DNA from: Polytrichum commune | Taxonomy: Eukaryota > Streptophyta > Polytrichopsida > Polytrichales > Polytrichaceae | Assembly (NCBI GenBank): GCA_950295325.1 | Contig: OX485804.1 | Location: 50,716,001 to 50,780,000 of the forward strand | Direction: 5' to 3' | DNA length: 64,000 bases | In this document: positions 1-12,569 of the stretch, in pieces | How positions within the stretch are numbered: the first letter of the stretch is position 1 | How the letters are laid out: each line of letters opens with the position of its first letter | Program-made: the position numbers and the translations under genes | Notes under the pieces: generated by a model | What the model was told of the DNA's origin: nothing | The model's database searches: none | Seen by the model: only the letters and a program-made list of their open reading frames with translations

Positions 1-90
1 GGAAGGCGTGAGTTGCTAGCGAGAGTAGGTACAAGAGCTCCGCCAAAGCCCGATTCGAACTTGAACTCCCATTGTGTTCATGTTGAGAGA
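1..90 (-). repeat. Possible end of a tRNA-like SINE at the left edge
   Basis: Read on the minus strand, the segment holds GTTCGAATCGGGC, close to the RNA polymerase III B box found in tRNAs and tRNA-derived SINEs. The copy is cut by the window edge, so no A box or tail can be assessed. It adjoins the fold-back element starting near 95. This is a weak call resting on one short motif. Confidence 0.2.
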
Positions 91-94
91 GCTA

Positions 95-325
95 CACTAA
101 AAGTTGTATGTAGTGTCACTTACTATCTGGAGTTCCACAATGTTATATCTTTTTACGATTGGTGCATTTTTTTAACCAAGTGAAGATGTTAATGTTCTAT
201 AATGTCCAAAACAACTGATCTGACCTTTGTTGGCAAAAAAAAAAAGATACATGTACATTAAACAATTATAGCATTGCGAAATTTCAAATAGTAAGTGACA
301 CTAAATACAATATGTAGTGTAGTGG
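95..325. mobile_element. Fold-back element, family B, copy 1
   Basis: The left arm reads GTAGTGTCACTTACTATCTG and the right arm carries its near-complement AAATAGTAAGTGACACTA, with further pairing through a TATCTTTT / AAAAGATA segment towards the centre. The whole stretch can fold into one long imperfect hairpin. The same arm sequence recurs at 42950-43145 and, in pieces, at 49765-50410. No coding capacity is visible, so this looks like a non-autonomous snap-back MITE. Confidence 0.6.
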
Positions 326-1772
326 TTTGTAGATCGGGGTGCAACCCACTTTATGGATTTCAATTTGCAGTTTCAACTATCAACAATGTGTTGCGTTGAT
401 TGGTGTTGAAGGCTCGGCCAACATCACCACCAACGAAAGTACAGTAGAGGCGCCTATTCCCGATTAAGAACCCATCGGCAATCTATAGGGTACCAAAATT
501 TTGATTTGGTTGGGATTGAATTTCGATTAGGTTGGAACCAATAGTGTCATGACACATGTCATGGTTTTGAGTGCTAAATTGAGGAGGAATGAGTGGTTCT
601 GACAAATTCTAGACATTGCTAATAAAGTGGCCCGTCCTTTGAGGGTTAACAACCCTTCCATTAGTGAAGCATCTCCTGCATCTACAACCTAAGCACTTAC
701 TGCATCTTTTGCAAGTGAAGTGGAACAATGAGACTTTTAGGTACTAACACCCCATCTACTGTACTTGGAAATTTAAGCAAGTATCAACATGTTGCATCCT
801 GGTTCAAGAAATTGTTATGACACTCGTAGACGTCAGTGCAAGTAATTTGCATGTAGAAGCTTCTCAGAAAGGTTTAAGTTGTTATACTACAATCATTTTG
901 AGTTATCTAATCCATTTATTGAGCAGACTAGAACATCCTACTCACAAATTTGGTTCATTCTCCATTATGAAAATAAATTTACAATCATCAATTGGGTAAT
1001 GCGATGCTCAAGAAAACCTTATCTGAGGAACCCAGCCTACAACATGGTAACACTTAGAATTTGCCCATCCAAATCTAGGATTTTATAGCCTGGATCGATT
1101 TCCAAAAGTGTAGCTGCAGTCTGTGGATTGTAACTTTCGGACTGTTACATACAACGGAAAAAGTTTGGAACTAGCAAATTATCTGGATGCATCAATAATC
1201 AATAATCAGAAAGAAATGAACGGCTTCAGAATGGAACAATATGTTCACATCAAACAAAGGATCTACAGGTTGCAATACTAAGTACTCCATCAGTGCCATC
1301 TTTTGGATGTCAGAACAACTTCGCATGCAAATTCAAAGATGCAAATTAATTACGTTGCAAGGAGCCAGGATTGTCAAAGGTGATTTAAGAAGCGGGTTCA
1401 GACTTCACCAGGTAGCAACTGAATCTTTATACTTCAAAATACCTTGATTCTCCAACCTCTGGATTTTACAATAATACAACTCATTTGGAGGCACACATTT
1501 TGCCCGCTACAATTTGTAGGCATAAGAAAATTTATAAGAGAATTGAGAGCTCCCTCTACAAAGCAACTCGCGAACCTTACTACAATATCACAATTTACAT
1601 GGTTATAAGATTATATCTCCCCTTGTCTCCCAGACCCTTTCAGCATAATACAACACCAGCTACAAATAGGCATTCCCTAGTAGGAAAGCAATGAAAATTC
1701 CTTTCCAGATGCATCGGGATGGTGTTCCTATACATGTAAGCTGTGAGTAGAAATCAGAGGTTTTTCACAGTG
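326..1772. other. Intergenic stretch, no gene recognised
   Basis: Only short open frames are present and none resembles a known family. A segment near 455-530 (CTATAGGGTACCAAAATTTT followed by GGTTGGGATTGA) recurs in altered form near 25165-25240, so at least part is dispersed repeat. The stretch just below 1773 should contain the 3' untranslated region of the EXECUTER gene, which runs leftwards. Confidence 0.4.
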
Positions 1773-4700
1773 CTAGTCTGTAAGATTTAACCTCTTGAAA
1801 AGCACAAGAAAATGGCGCTCCGGTACAGAGTAGATGAAGCCGAGGGCAGCACCATTGGTATGACCACCACCCTGAGCACAAACAAGTGTAAAACATGTCA
1901 AGCTCCATGAAATAAAAAATAAACTACATGAATGTTTGCGAGTCCAATTTTTGTACAATAGAGGATGAAGGGACATTTACAAACAACTACTTGAGTAACT
2001 GTGGTTGTGGTTCAAGCCCACTTTTAACCACAATTACAATTTGTTTTTCATTTAAACACAAGCAGTTGTAGTTGAAGAGTGAATTTGACCTCAATTATTG
2101 TTCCTCCGATTGGTGCAATCATTGGAGTGGGTACAAACGATTTATAGATTTTGGCGGAAGGTTATAAGAGAGTAACTGCTTCCTAATAATCCTGTCCCAT
2201 GTTTTGGCCTTGAAATTCTGTCCCAGTGTCATCAAGTAACTACAAACAAATGGAACCAAAGATAGTAAACTACAACCATTGCAACCCCACCCAACTACAC
2301 CTCATATTATAGTTGGGCAAGGTAGAGTGGTTGTGGTTGTCATTGTCATTGATGCATCTTGTCCCTCCTTATCCCTCAGAAATGGAACCAAAGTAAACTA
2401 CAACCATCAACCACCAAAATGATGGTTGTGTGTTAACGCCCCTTAATTGACAGGTGTAGAAATGAAATGCAAAGACAGGATCATAGGGAATGAACAAAGG
2501 GTTTTGACAAGTCACCTTTCCATCAAGGAGTACAAGTTCACCATCTATCCATTGTGGATTGCGGAAACCGGGTTCAGCCAACCTTCCTTGCCCTTTGTAC
2601 CTCGTTACCTGTAGCATTAACATATAAATAAATGTCATCTTATATACTACTCAGCAAGTGTTGTTCATATATATGACAAAATAACACATTAAGTGCAATC
2701 CCCCCCCCCCCTTCCCTTTCAGTTTTGTGCATATTCACTAGCTGGAAATTTGAGTCCAGAGATTCATACATAATGACATCAGATTTTCACTACACTAAAT
2801 TGTCCTATTAGTGTTGGTGTAAATTAATGTGGACCACTCAAATTCTTTAGTCAGGGTGGAAAAAATGTGAACCCAAAACCATGGGTCTCCCTAAGTCTTC
2901 CTGGAGACTTCTGACCAACACCTCAAAACCTATGGTTTGAAGAAGCATTACAGAAAATAAAATAGTCACCTAAAACAGTTTTCTACAAAAAAAATTAATG
3001 TGGCTCACTCTAATTTTAAACTAGAAGCTGGCATGGTTTCAAAATTGATGGGAGTTCTTCAGAAGTAATGTAGCCCACACTAGTAAGACAATCCAGTATA
3101 TCTCGCATTACAGAAAAGAATTGTCCTTCAGAGATCACTCGTTGAGTTCATGAACCCATGGTAATATGGCACAAATCCCAAATTCTACCTTGACTTGGAC
3201 AAAATCTTCAACCCAAATCAATGAGAAGTTATCTTACCACTCCAAGCTCCTCAGGGTATGCTCCTCGATGCGATAATCGACTTCCCCTTCCAGTTCGAGC
3301 TCTGAAAGTCACCTGCTTCCCACAAGAATGTGTGATAAGAGACCTCAGACCTTTCTGACCTTCTTCATGTTATATAAATTGTAAATTTAATTAAAAAAAG
3401 TACACGTTTGCAACTTCCTCTACAAAAGCTCTGTCCTGTGACACAAACATTGTGTGTTTAGATAACTCCCAGGTTTACCTGGCCGGCAGGGACGTTCAAA
3501 TCACCCGTCAACTTTACAGCCTCTACATACTCAAAAAACTCCAAATTACCCCCACTGGAACTGGGGTCATCGCTTTCCCAATGACCATACTTCCGTTGCA
3601 GTTGAACAACCTCTGAAGTATAAGGTCCAAATGCACCAATATACAATCCTGCAGATGATTATGGTTTATGTCAATACAATGCATATTTTTCTCTCCTCTT
3701 ACCGATTAAAACTTGATGCATAGTGGGCTTCCTACAACATCTGCCATAACTATCTCCATCACTTAATCCTATAAGTGTCTAGAGCCTTAAGCACCTGCCA
3801 TAAATGTAACAAAGGCATGTGCAACAATCCCAATGGGCACCAGTAAAAAAGATTGCCCAAAAATCTACACAAATAAGTTGGAAAAGTGATAGGTCCTGAC
3901 CACAAAGAGGGTCTGTGCTGCTCTCCACGACATCAATTCGACGGAAGGAGGTGCTCTTAAACAAGCCACGTCGTCGTTGTGCTTGGCTAACAGCAAGCCT
4001 GATTATTTCCCCCATCTCCTTGGACACCTGTACCAATAAATTCCACCATCATCAGCTCAAAAATGCTCACTTGTCTTGATTTTGTGTATTTGCTGTTTGT
4101 TCTTATATCCACACCTAACCACACACCACTCAAACATAAGTGTCCATTTAAAAGTTGTAATCGAATTAGGCCCACTTGCCTTAGTGTTGTTTTGAAGTGA
4201 TCGAACTACATGCTCAAAGTTTGTTAACCGTTCTAAGACTCAATAGCCAATATAATTTGCAGGGTCACTTTGACAATGGATAAGATATTCATATGAGCTC
4301 CAAAAAATATGAGGAAAGTAGCTACAGGCACAAATTGGATTTCCTAATTATTTCACACTAATTGCAATGTGTTTCATATCCTACAAGAAGTGGGTGCAGA
4401 GCTAAAACTGTGCATTTAAGGACCACTTACCTTACCCATCCTGTCATCATTTTCTTGCAGAACAATCAAATCATGGACTACATGGAATCTAAAATCACTC
4501 CCACCGTAATACCTTCACAGGAGCCTTCTCCACATTCCAGAGCACTTTGGCCACATCATCTGGCATCAAATCAGCAGAAGCTTGTGTTGCGATTGTTGCA
4601 ACCTTCCATGACGGTGCAATTTCGTTTCCTGAATTTTCCTTTCCTCCAGCAGGTGCAGTAGTATCAACATCCTCGATATGGAATGTGAAAGCATTTCTGC

Positions 4701-7700
4701 TTTGCTGTAGTAGCCTTGCAGGCACACGTACAAGAGGCTTGGGAGTATCGGAGTCGATGTTATTCTGCAAAACTCCCCCAACTATCAGCCTCATGGAGCT
4801 ACTATCTTTCTCCTCTTCAGTGGCTCTTCTTACTGGGATCTTACCATCCAATGGAAACTGGCTACCTAAATTACTCTTCTTCTCACTGCTACTATTATTA
4901 TTGCTAGCAGTACTCTCTAAGGAATCCTCTTCCTTGTTATCCCCAGCTTTTTCTTGTTCCATCAACTGCTCCACTATATTGGGTAAATCGGCCTCCACAC
5001 CTTCTGGAGCAATAACCTGTTTCAATAACACTTGTTTCAGTATCTAAAGCTTAATCTGTAGACTAATTATGAATAATATTAATGTAGAGCCGATAGGCAT
5101 TGAAACCAACTAGGTATCAAGTAATGCATCAACTGACACACCCTACAATTCTATGCAGCCAAACCACATAACAATGTGCTGGTACCTCTCAACAAGACTT
5201 TTGATCAGGAGTCAGTTGTTTTGCATTAAACACCTTCCATGTTCAGTAACTTTTTTGGTGCATTTCGGTGGTAGTGTGAAAATTTGCACAAAGAACATTC
5301 TCTATACATTCATTGAGGGTCAAACTCATTTTGGCATGCCAAGAGGTGCTAAAATGAGTTTGGCCGCCAATGTACCAAAATAGGTTGCTCTTCATTCAAA
5401 TTCCAACATTACTCCAAGTATGCACCACAAGTGGAAATAAATTATTAAATTTCTATGTAAACAAGCAATGGGAAATCATAGGGCACAAACTCCCAATGAA
5501 AAGCCCCTTAAAGTAAAAGATAACTCTAATGCATTCTTCTTGTCAACGCCACCTTATGCTCCCTGCCTAGCAGCTGGAAAATAAGGCAGTAGCCTGAAAA
5601 CTTTAAGGCCAGCTTTCCCCAAAACGGGCTGTGAAACAGACAATGTAAAGAGGAAAGTGTACTATAGTAAAAGTGAACAACGCTAAGTAGACCTAAATAA
5701 GAATATACTAAGTGTGAGCAAGTCCCCCTTGAAGCGTTCCCAAGCATGAATCCAGGTCTGTCACCAATAGTATGGATAGTGAGTTAAAATGCCATGTGGA
5801 ATCCCACTCATAATTTGCAACTAGTGCACAAAAATATTTCTGGTTTTCTTGTGGATGCCAACTTCCAAAAAGGGCACCCAAACGAATTCGGTCAAAATCT
5901 GGACAGCTAAGGTGTGTGTCCCAGATAGATAGATTTAAATGCCAGCTCCTGACAAAGCAAGCATGAATGGAGAGCCCCATTCGCCCGCAGGCTACTGCCC
6001 CCTTTCAATGGTAGGCTCTATAACCATAATAACTACCAAAGAACCAAGAAATCAACCAGGTAAGTGAATTGAGCAAGGGGAGTGAGTGGGTGTTAAAGGG
6101 TTTTGTGGGTGGAGTTGGGGCACCTCGAGGCTGAGTAAGCTGGTTGGTTTGTGCCAGGGTTTATTGTCTGGTCTATGCTGTGGTTTATCGTCAGGGAGGC
6201 CCAGGTTCAAAACCCGGAGAGGGCCCCTACAAGTTAGTGCCACAGGACTGTGACCCATAATGGACGCTAATCTGAAACGGTCTGAACTGCCAATCATCCT
6301 AGATTTGCATTCGAGAAATGAACATGCCATGTTTTTGAATATTATGCCCATTTCAAAATTAGTGTGGAGAATTCCAGTTACCTTGAATACCTTCAGCTTT
6401 ACATCCGGCATACGATCCTTCAAAAAACTCATAATTTTGCTTAGACCTTCATCTAGTAGTGGAGCATCTCCAACCTTTCCTTTGCCATCTTCAGCAGTGT
6501 CTTCTGACGCACCTTTTGCTGAATCATTGGTTTCATTCTCTTTTGCCACATTCTCAAGATCCAACACATTCACGTCACCAGTTTTGGAAGGGCCAGATGA
6601 GGATTCCACTTCCACATTCGAATCCCTCCGCAGGTAAACAGCCTGCATACAGAGTTCACTTGCATAAGCATCATTAAATTAGGTGCATATGAGATGGATG
6701 GGGATAGAAGAGTTAGATATAGCTGGTGCCCTCTTTGATAAACAATCAATAAGGCACTATCCTAATATCCAAATAAATTCTTCTTCTACTATATCTCGTC
6801 TAATTCATTCTTCTGCCAGAAATTTCCACAGTGTATTGAATGGTTCTGAACAAGTTTTGATATGCATGGGTGACAATACCTAGGATATTACTGGTAAGTT
6901 GGGGGGCTGAACCCACATGTGCCTTCATTTCATCATTAGCTCAAGACACTAAACTTTTCATATGATTCAACAGAAGCTGAAGGTTTGTAGAGCTTAAAAG
7001 GTATCTATATCCTACCATTATGCTGTCCTCTCAGATATAAGTCTCCAAAGTTATAGACAGTGCTGTGGAAGTTGCTGCAAACATTCATTTCATTGCTAAC
7101 AGTCCTTTATGAAGCCCTTTCAGTTGATCACAAAATGTGATTGAAGGATTTTTCATTTTCCTGATAAATTATATTCAGATAGGTTCTGCTCTGCGTTTCC
7201 TCAAATTTGCAGACTGAACTTGGAGATACACAGATTTATGTACACCGAAGCCAGCATATGGCTGCAAATATTCATGGCAAAGCTAGGTTTCCAGCTGTGT
7301 CAGAATCTCACCTGTTGATTGTAACCTCCTTCACCATCCCTGGTGACAAACACCTCAAATAGGGGAACACCAGCAGTGGCAGTAGCTAATTGCCTGAAGA
7401 TTTTGTGAAACATTTCGTAAGCTTCAGGCCAGAAAAAGAAAAATCTTCACTGTCAACTTTTCCAATAACACCTATCTGCTTCCAAATTAATCTAATCAAA
7501 CCAAAATAAGATAACGATCCAAGCTTCAAATTTCTGACCTAGCGCTATAGCCCTTTGCCACAAGTCTGCCATGTGCAGCATAGATATTGATGATGCGACC
7601 ATATGGATCATTTCCTCCTTCCGCCAAACCAACCCACCACCCTACCTGGTCATCATGAAAAAACATGAGTTACCAGCCAGCGTGAAGTGAAAGGAGCATT

Positions 7701-9740
7701 GCACTTTGATTGTGGTATAACTGTAAGGCATTTGAAAGAGTAGATTTATAAAAATGAAACAAAAGAAAAGAACCCAAATTTTTATTTTTCTATAAAAGAA
7801 CAAGAACAAGAACAAGATGTAAAGATGCCTTGTGCACATGAAATGAAAGCGGACATCCTACAATTCCAGGTTGATTTGCTGACAGATTTGGCTAATGAGA
7901 AACTTCAATCAGAGCTCCTGATTTGATGCATTGAGTAAAGAACAATACCCAGAAGTTTACAACTTTGAGTTTTGCCAAAAAGAATATGCTCACATGATTG
8001 AATTGTAGTCAATGTTTAATTTCACTTCAATAATGAATAAGACAAGTGATCTAATTGACTTACCAGACCTGCACCTGCACTATCCCGTAGCAGTGTCGCA
8101 TCATCATAACGCTCTTCCTCCAGAGCAGTCTGATGCATTCAACAAACCCAAACATTGCAAAAGCATCATTTGCAAAGCCACACTGGATGTCTTTTCCTGA
8201 CCATTATTAACATAGTTCCTTCGCAACAGAAACAAGAATAAAAAGGCAGCAGACCATACTTCTGAGAAAGTACCTTCAACTCTTTCATAACTTCCGCTAC
8301 TGTGTCTGTGGCTGCCACTGCATCAAGTGCACCTTTTAATCTCGCAGCTTCTACAAAATCCTCCTCCTCAACAGCCTCTTCCAGTTGGAACTGCCCAGGG
8401 ACAATAAGTTTTCAGCAGACCTCTCATTTCAGCTCAACTGAAAAATTTGTGCCCTGCCAAATAATTTCACTGATGAATTACACAACAACTGTGGGAAAAC
8501 GATTGACATACCTGAAGTACTGTAGAAAGACTTTCACACTCCTCGACTTCTGCAAACACTTTCTGCCACCGTGCCCACTCTGTCTCCTGCTCAGACACAT
8601 CCTCATTGTCATCTGGACCCTTAGGTTTGACATGCTTGTAATTGTCCAAATAATCTTGCAGCCTCTTGCTAGCACTGCTTACCATGTCTCGCAAAGGGTC
8701 TCCCATTTTTGCAGCCGCTGCCTGCATCCACGTCAACCATTCTTGAAATTGGTCCACATCTCTAGAATGAAACTACCCAGTGGTCTCTTTCTTGATTTTT
8801 GCTCCACTATCTTAACTTTCTGTGAACTTGGTACATATCTGCTAGAATTGTCGAAACCCTTCCAACTCTGATTTGAACCGACTCTCCCTGCTACGCCCTC
8901 TTTCATTGTTTGAGTATCTATATAGTCTTCTATTCTGTTGCAGAAGAAAACTGGTCTAAATCAAGTGGTTCAAAAGCACACACAGAGTTGCAACGAGAGG
9001 ATTGACCAGCTAAACCTTCTCATCTACTCCCCAGAAATTACCACTGGTATTTCTGAAATTCACGACGGTATCATACCTGCTCAAACTCATATAGAATTTG
9101 CAAAATGAAACAACAACGAATCACCCAACAAGAAAATCTGATCGATTACCATCCTGTTATGCCAAAATTGAGAGAAAAATCAATTTGCAGTTTCTTGCAC
9201 AGCTTTGCAAATATTAGTGGAGATATACAATTTACTTAACAGTACTGCCTGCCCTAACCTCCACAACAATCTTCAAGAGATGAAAAATATTCAAACCTGT
9301 ATTCGTTTATGTCGGGCTGGCAAGTCCCACGCAGATGACGATGCAGCCTCATCATCTGCTGTGTCGTCTTGCACACCATTGCCATCTCCATCACTCTGCC
9401 CGTGCCTGAACCCTGCACGCTCTTGTGGCCCGCTACTTGCATCTTCGGAATCCCCTCCACCAGTGCACCGGCAAACAAAAGAACTGGAATGGATAGAATT
9501 TTGGTTGGTCAGCCATGAACCTGATGAACTCAGCACTTTTGGTTGCCTGTGAAAGCTAGCAATTCCACAAGTGCTGAGCGTTCCCACACTACGTTGTTGT
9601 TGCCTAGCCACGCATCCAGAGCCATTAGGCAGATTGTGGCTTCGACAGAGCACTTGTGCAGGTGCAGCGGGTGAAAATGATGCCGTGTCCACACGAAGTG
9701 GAGCAGCTGCCACAACACCAGCCGCCCTCATACTATCCAC
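1773..9740 (-). CDS. EXECUTER, plastid singlet-oxygen signalling protein (13 exons)
   Basis: EXECUTER1/2 proteins sit at thylakoid grana margins and start singlet-oxygen signalling to the nucleus. Exons are 9740-9297, about 8761-8512, 8390-8274, 8129-8064, 7645-7539, 7393-7312, 6642-6382, 5016-4513, 4027-3901, 3648-3479, 3312-3238, 2608-2516 and 1871-1773, giving about 795 residues. The Ser/Ala/Arg-rich first exon fits a plastid transit peptide. Exon 3 encodes a UVR-type motif ([16 protein letters not shown]). Exon 5 has the family block [17 protein letters not shown]. The last exons carry [31 protein letters not shown] and the C-terminal [15 protein letters not shown]. The Trp of RNPQW (2549-2551) matches the position I recall as Trp643 of Arabidopsis EXECUTER1, the residue oxidised by singlet oxygen. 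All phases agree except the exon 1 to 2 junction: exon 1 ends in phase 0 at 9297, which does not fit either acceptor near 8760, so a donor or small exon there is missing. EXECUTER1 and 2 cannot be told apart here. Confidence 0.93.
2700..2711. repeat. Poly-C run of 12
   Basis: An uninterrupted C run in the EXECUTER intron between 2609 and 3237. It is one of seven G or C runs of 12-14 bases in this window. Confidence 0.9.
4085..4435 (+). repeat. Dispersed repeat R1, copy 1 (EXECUTER intron 8)
   Basis: This intron segment shares ordered blocks with 28355-28725, 32880-33030, 38205-38440 and, inverted, 44915-45300. The blocks are GATATTCATATGAGCTCC, then TATGAGGAAAGTAGC, then AAGTGGGTGCAGAGCTAAAA. 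Most of the intron 4028-4512 consists of it. No open frame is shared between copies, so it looks non-autonomous. Confidence 0.65.
5200..5535. mobile_element. Fold-back element, family A, copy 1 (EXECUTER intron 7)
   Basis: A long imperfect palindrome. The centre reads GAGGGTCAAACTCATTTTGG, then a short loop, then the complement AAAATGAGTTTGGCC. The outer arms (TTGTTTTGCATTAAACACC on the left; the complementary TATGTAAACAAGCAATGGG on the right) also pair. Copies 2 and 3 are at 21100-21440 and 36535-36865. No protein is encoded. Confidence 0.8.
6120..6260 (+). repeat. Candidate tRNA-derived SINE (EXECUTER intron 7)
   Basis: The segment holds CCAGGTTCAAAACCCGG, a good match to a polymerase III B box, preceded by an A-box-like TGGTTTATCGTCAGGG. 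It is in the intron just downstream of exon 7 and on the strand opposite the gene. No clear tail or target duplication was seen, so this is tentative. Confidence 0.35.
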
Positions 9741-10662
9741 CTTGCCGCAAAACTCTCAACAGGTTCTTTTGCAATTCTCCAAAACCTGTAGTCATTAACA
9801 TAAGTTGTGTGTTATTTCCCAAAAAGCTCAAAGGCCTGCAGTCAACATGTGTTGTTGATGCACATCCACATTCACTGTCACCACCTTTTTCACTCCAATC
9901 TCTATCTGACCGAAAACACATAACAATACTTTTTCGGACTCTGATCAACTAATAACATATACAATGGTGGACTTTTTTTCCTCAGAAGTTACAGCAAAAT
10001 GTGACCAAGCACGCCACAGAACCCCAATTTCTGGCGGATTCTAGTTCTCTCTCGAATACGCCCCCTGTTTACGATGATAGTCTTGCTAATTCCAGCCGAA
10101 TTATTCAATCATACTAGAACCTAAGACAATCTTCTGAGCCTCAATGGTGCAGCAAACACAGAGCTGGAAAACGTGTTTGCCTCCCGAACTTGACCTAAAT
10201 TATGTCCTGCCACCCCCTGTGCCAAGGAGCCAACTCAAGCGGGCTCATGCCAATGCCGCCATAACAATGTGCTCGCAAATATAAGCGAAGGCACTCCAAA
10301 GACTTTCAAACTACTTTACCTGCCTCGGAAAAGCCAAAAAGTTGTCGGCTGACAATCTCCTTCACTTAGTGTTCCTGGACTATTTTTTTCCCACTCTGAA
10401 AAGTACACTGCAACAATGCTACGACATGTTATTTTCCATTTAATCTGACGCGATTCAGGTTTAATCTGAGAATTTCGACCTTCAAGACATTCCGAACCAC
10501 AAATGTGCGAACCTTGCCTCGTAATTGCAGAACCTACAAACGATATAACAAAAATAATTCTCCCCGGTGGGAAGGGTTGTGTACTTGGAACTGCTCACAA
10601 AATCAAATCCAGTCCTCAAATCCGGTTGTACATGAAACAACGCCTTGGTTTCAACGAACTCT

Positions 10663-10690
10663 GGTGATGATGATGATGATGATGATGATG
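10663..10690 (+). repeat. (GAT)n microsatellite
   Basis: About nine GAT units in the region upstream of EXECUTER. Confidence 0.9.
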
Positions 10691-11786
10691 TTTAGCACAT
10701 GAAGGTGCATCAACATCTTCGCACCCAAATATTTAAAATTTAGAAACAAACAAATCAAAAACCTCACAATATCAGCAGATAATAGAAGAAACTGAATTGA
10801 GAAGTAAGAAGAGGTAATCACCTTCTGAATCCTTGAATTCCTGTTAGATTCCTTTGTCTATGATCAACTCTGGCTTTCGAACTGAGGAGCTTCTAACGAA
10901 CTGAATTTGAAAGAAAATATATTTAAAAATAAATAAAAATTTGGGGTCTAACTAGGAGTAAATCCTAAAACACCTGTCACAACACACAATGCCAGACCCT
11001 AAATTCAAACCACTGAGTTGGTGAGCACCTCCACAAACATGCAGTCTCGAAAAAGCCACCAGTTCCAAACACAGAAAGATTCACCTTTGTCTACCACGAC
11101 CTTTTACTCACGGATGACCACAACCTCAAAATCCACCTCGTGGAGCAACAATTCCTCATTCTCTTCACGAAACTTGAATAACAAGCCCAATTTCTCTTCG
11201 GCACAGCCACAATTCACTATGTGCACCTGAGGATGATCACCGCATTTAAGTTACTCCAATGCAATTAATTCTTCACAGTTTCCAGAAGTTATCCCTCCCC
11301 TAATAAAAAGAAACACGAACCAATCTACTACGCATATCCCTGTCGCTGCATATCCTAATTGAATGAGCTTCTAAATTAGGGCAATTCAAGAAGTCTGTCT
11401 CGATATCTCCGGTCACCAACTACAAATGCATATCCAAGACATGCAAATTCGGTCCCTCTGAGTCCCACAGGCTCCAATCACGAGAAAGAAACAAAACAAA
11501 CATCTAATGGCCCTCCGTGTGTGTTCTCTTCTATTCTACTGATGAAGAGGATGAACTTGGGGCCACCGCCTGACACAATTGAAGCCCGAGGTGAGGTCGA
11601 ACCAAGTAACCCAACAGAATTGAATGGCAATTGGAAAGCGAGATGAAAATTGTTTGTTACCTGACAAGGAGGATTGTGGCAGGAAATTGGAGCTCAATGG
11701 GAGCTCCGAGGTCAAGATTCTGTGAGGATAAGGAGGAGACACGAAACCCTAGCAAAGACACACACACAGGCGAGGCCAAAGCCAGG

Positions 11787-11809
11787 AGGATGGATGGATG
11801 GATGGATGA
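11787..11809 (+). repeat. (GGAT)n microsatellite
   Basis: A run of GGAT units in the region upstream of EXECUTER, close to the presumed 5' untranslated region. Confidence 0.85.
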
Positions 11810-12180
11810 AGGTAGCGACGGTTACAGAAAACCTACCTGCGAACGGAAATGGAACCTGGGTGGCGACAGAAAATGCTATCCTTCATCCAGTATATCCGCG
11901 GGTAAAGCGCCTCTTATCTCCACCGGTACACGTTAAAAGTCCCTCAACCCACAAGCCAGTGGGGTGACAATGGACGCCTGGTGTGATGACTCAGCTCATG
12001 CAGCTGCCACACAACAGAGAGAGAAGAACTCCAACCCTTCTCAGGGGCCGGAGTGAATAAAGTGTATGTTCGTAGGACACCCGTGGCCGTACCCCAGGGT
12101 AGTGGCATTGGATGTAATACTACTTCACCCTTTTCAGGGAGTAGACACTATGTTTTCACCAATTTAAATTAATTAGACCG

Positions 12181-12569
12181 GGAGAGCCGGTGAGGTAGGT
12201 GAGGGGGGCATTTTGTCGTGGGATTTAAGTAAGATGTTGTAAGGTAGGGATGGGTTGTTTATTTTCAAGCCTTCGTTTATGAATTAAAATTGAGTGTGCA
12301 TATTTTATGGCGATTGTGTTGATTTGGGTGAATGTGTTCTTAATTTTATGGGGGGGGGGGGGGAGTTTGAGTTGCGTTTCCAACGTGTTCATGGAAGGGA
12401 TGTGAGTAGTGGCTCTAGCCCTTGATGCCACTACAATGAGTGGGGCTACCTGCCAGCCTTTGGAAATGAGAGTGGTAATGAGGGGTTGATATTTGGTTGT
12501 TTTTCTTTCAAGTGTTTCAGCAGGGAACCGATCATTGCAGTATGTGAATTCGATGTATTGTATAGTAAT
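12181..12569 (-). mobile_element. Probable 3' untranslated tail of the LINE
   Basis: This lies directly after the stop of the LINE reading frame on the minus strand. It keeps the same G-rich plus strand and contains a 14-base G run (12350-12363). No poly-A or simple tail marks the 3' terminus, so the boundary is a guess. Confidence 0.35.
12350..12363. repeat. Poly-G run of 14
   Basis: An uninterrupted G run just downstream of the LINE reading frame on its coding strand (poly-C there). Confidence 0.9.

Larger units (their letters stand above)
9741..12180 (-). promoter_or_regulatory. Upstream region of EXECUTER; no gene recognised
   Basis: This is the 5' side of the EXECUTER gene and should contain its promoter and 5' untranslated region. 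A transcription start cannot be placed from the sequence. Only short open frames without family resemblance are seen. It holds two microsatellites, (GAT)n near 10663-10690 and (GGAT)n near 11787-11809. Confidence 0.4.

Noticed and set aside
4547-5047. A 166-codon plus-strand open frame
   Set aside because: It is the antisense of EXECUTER exon 8, whose minus-strand frame fits the family and splices in phase.
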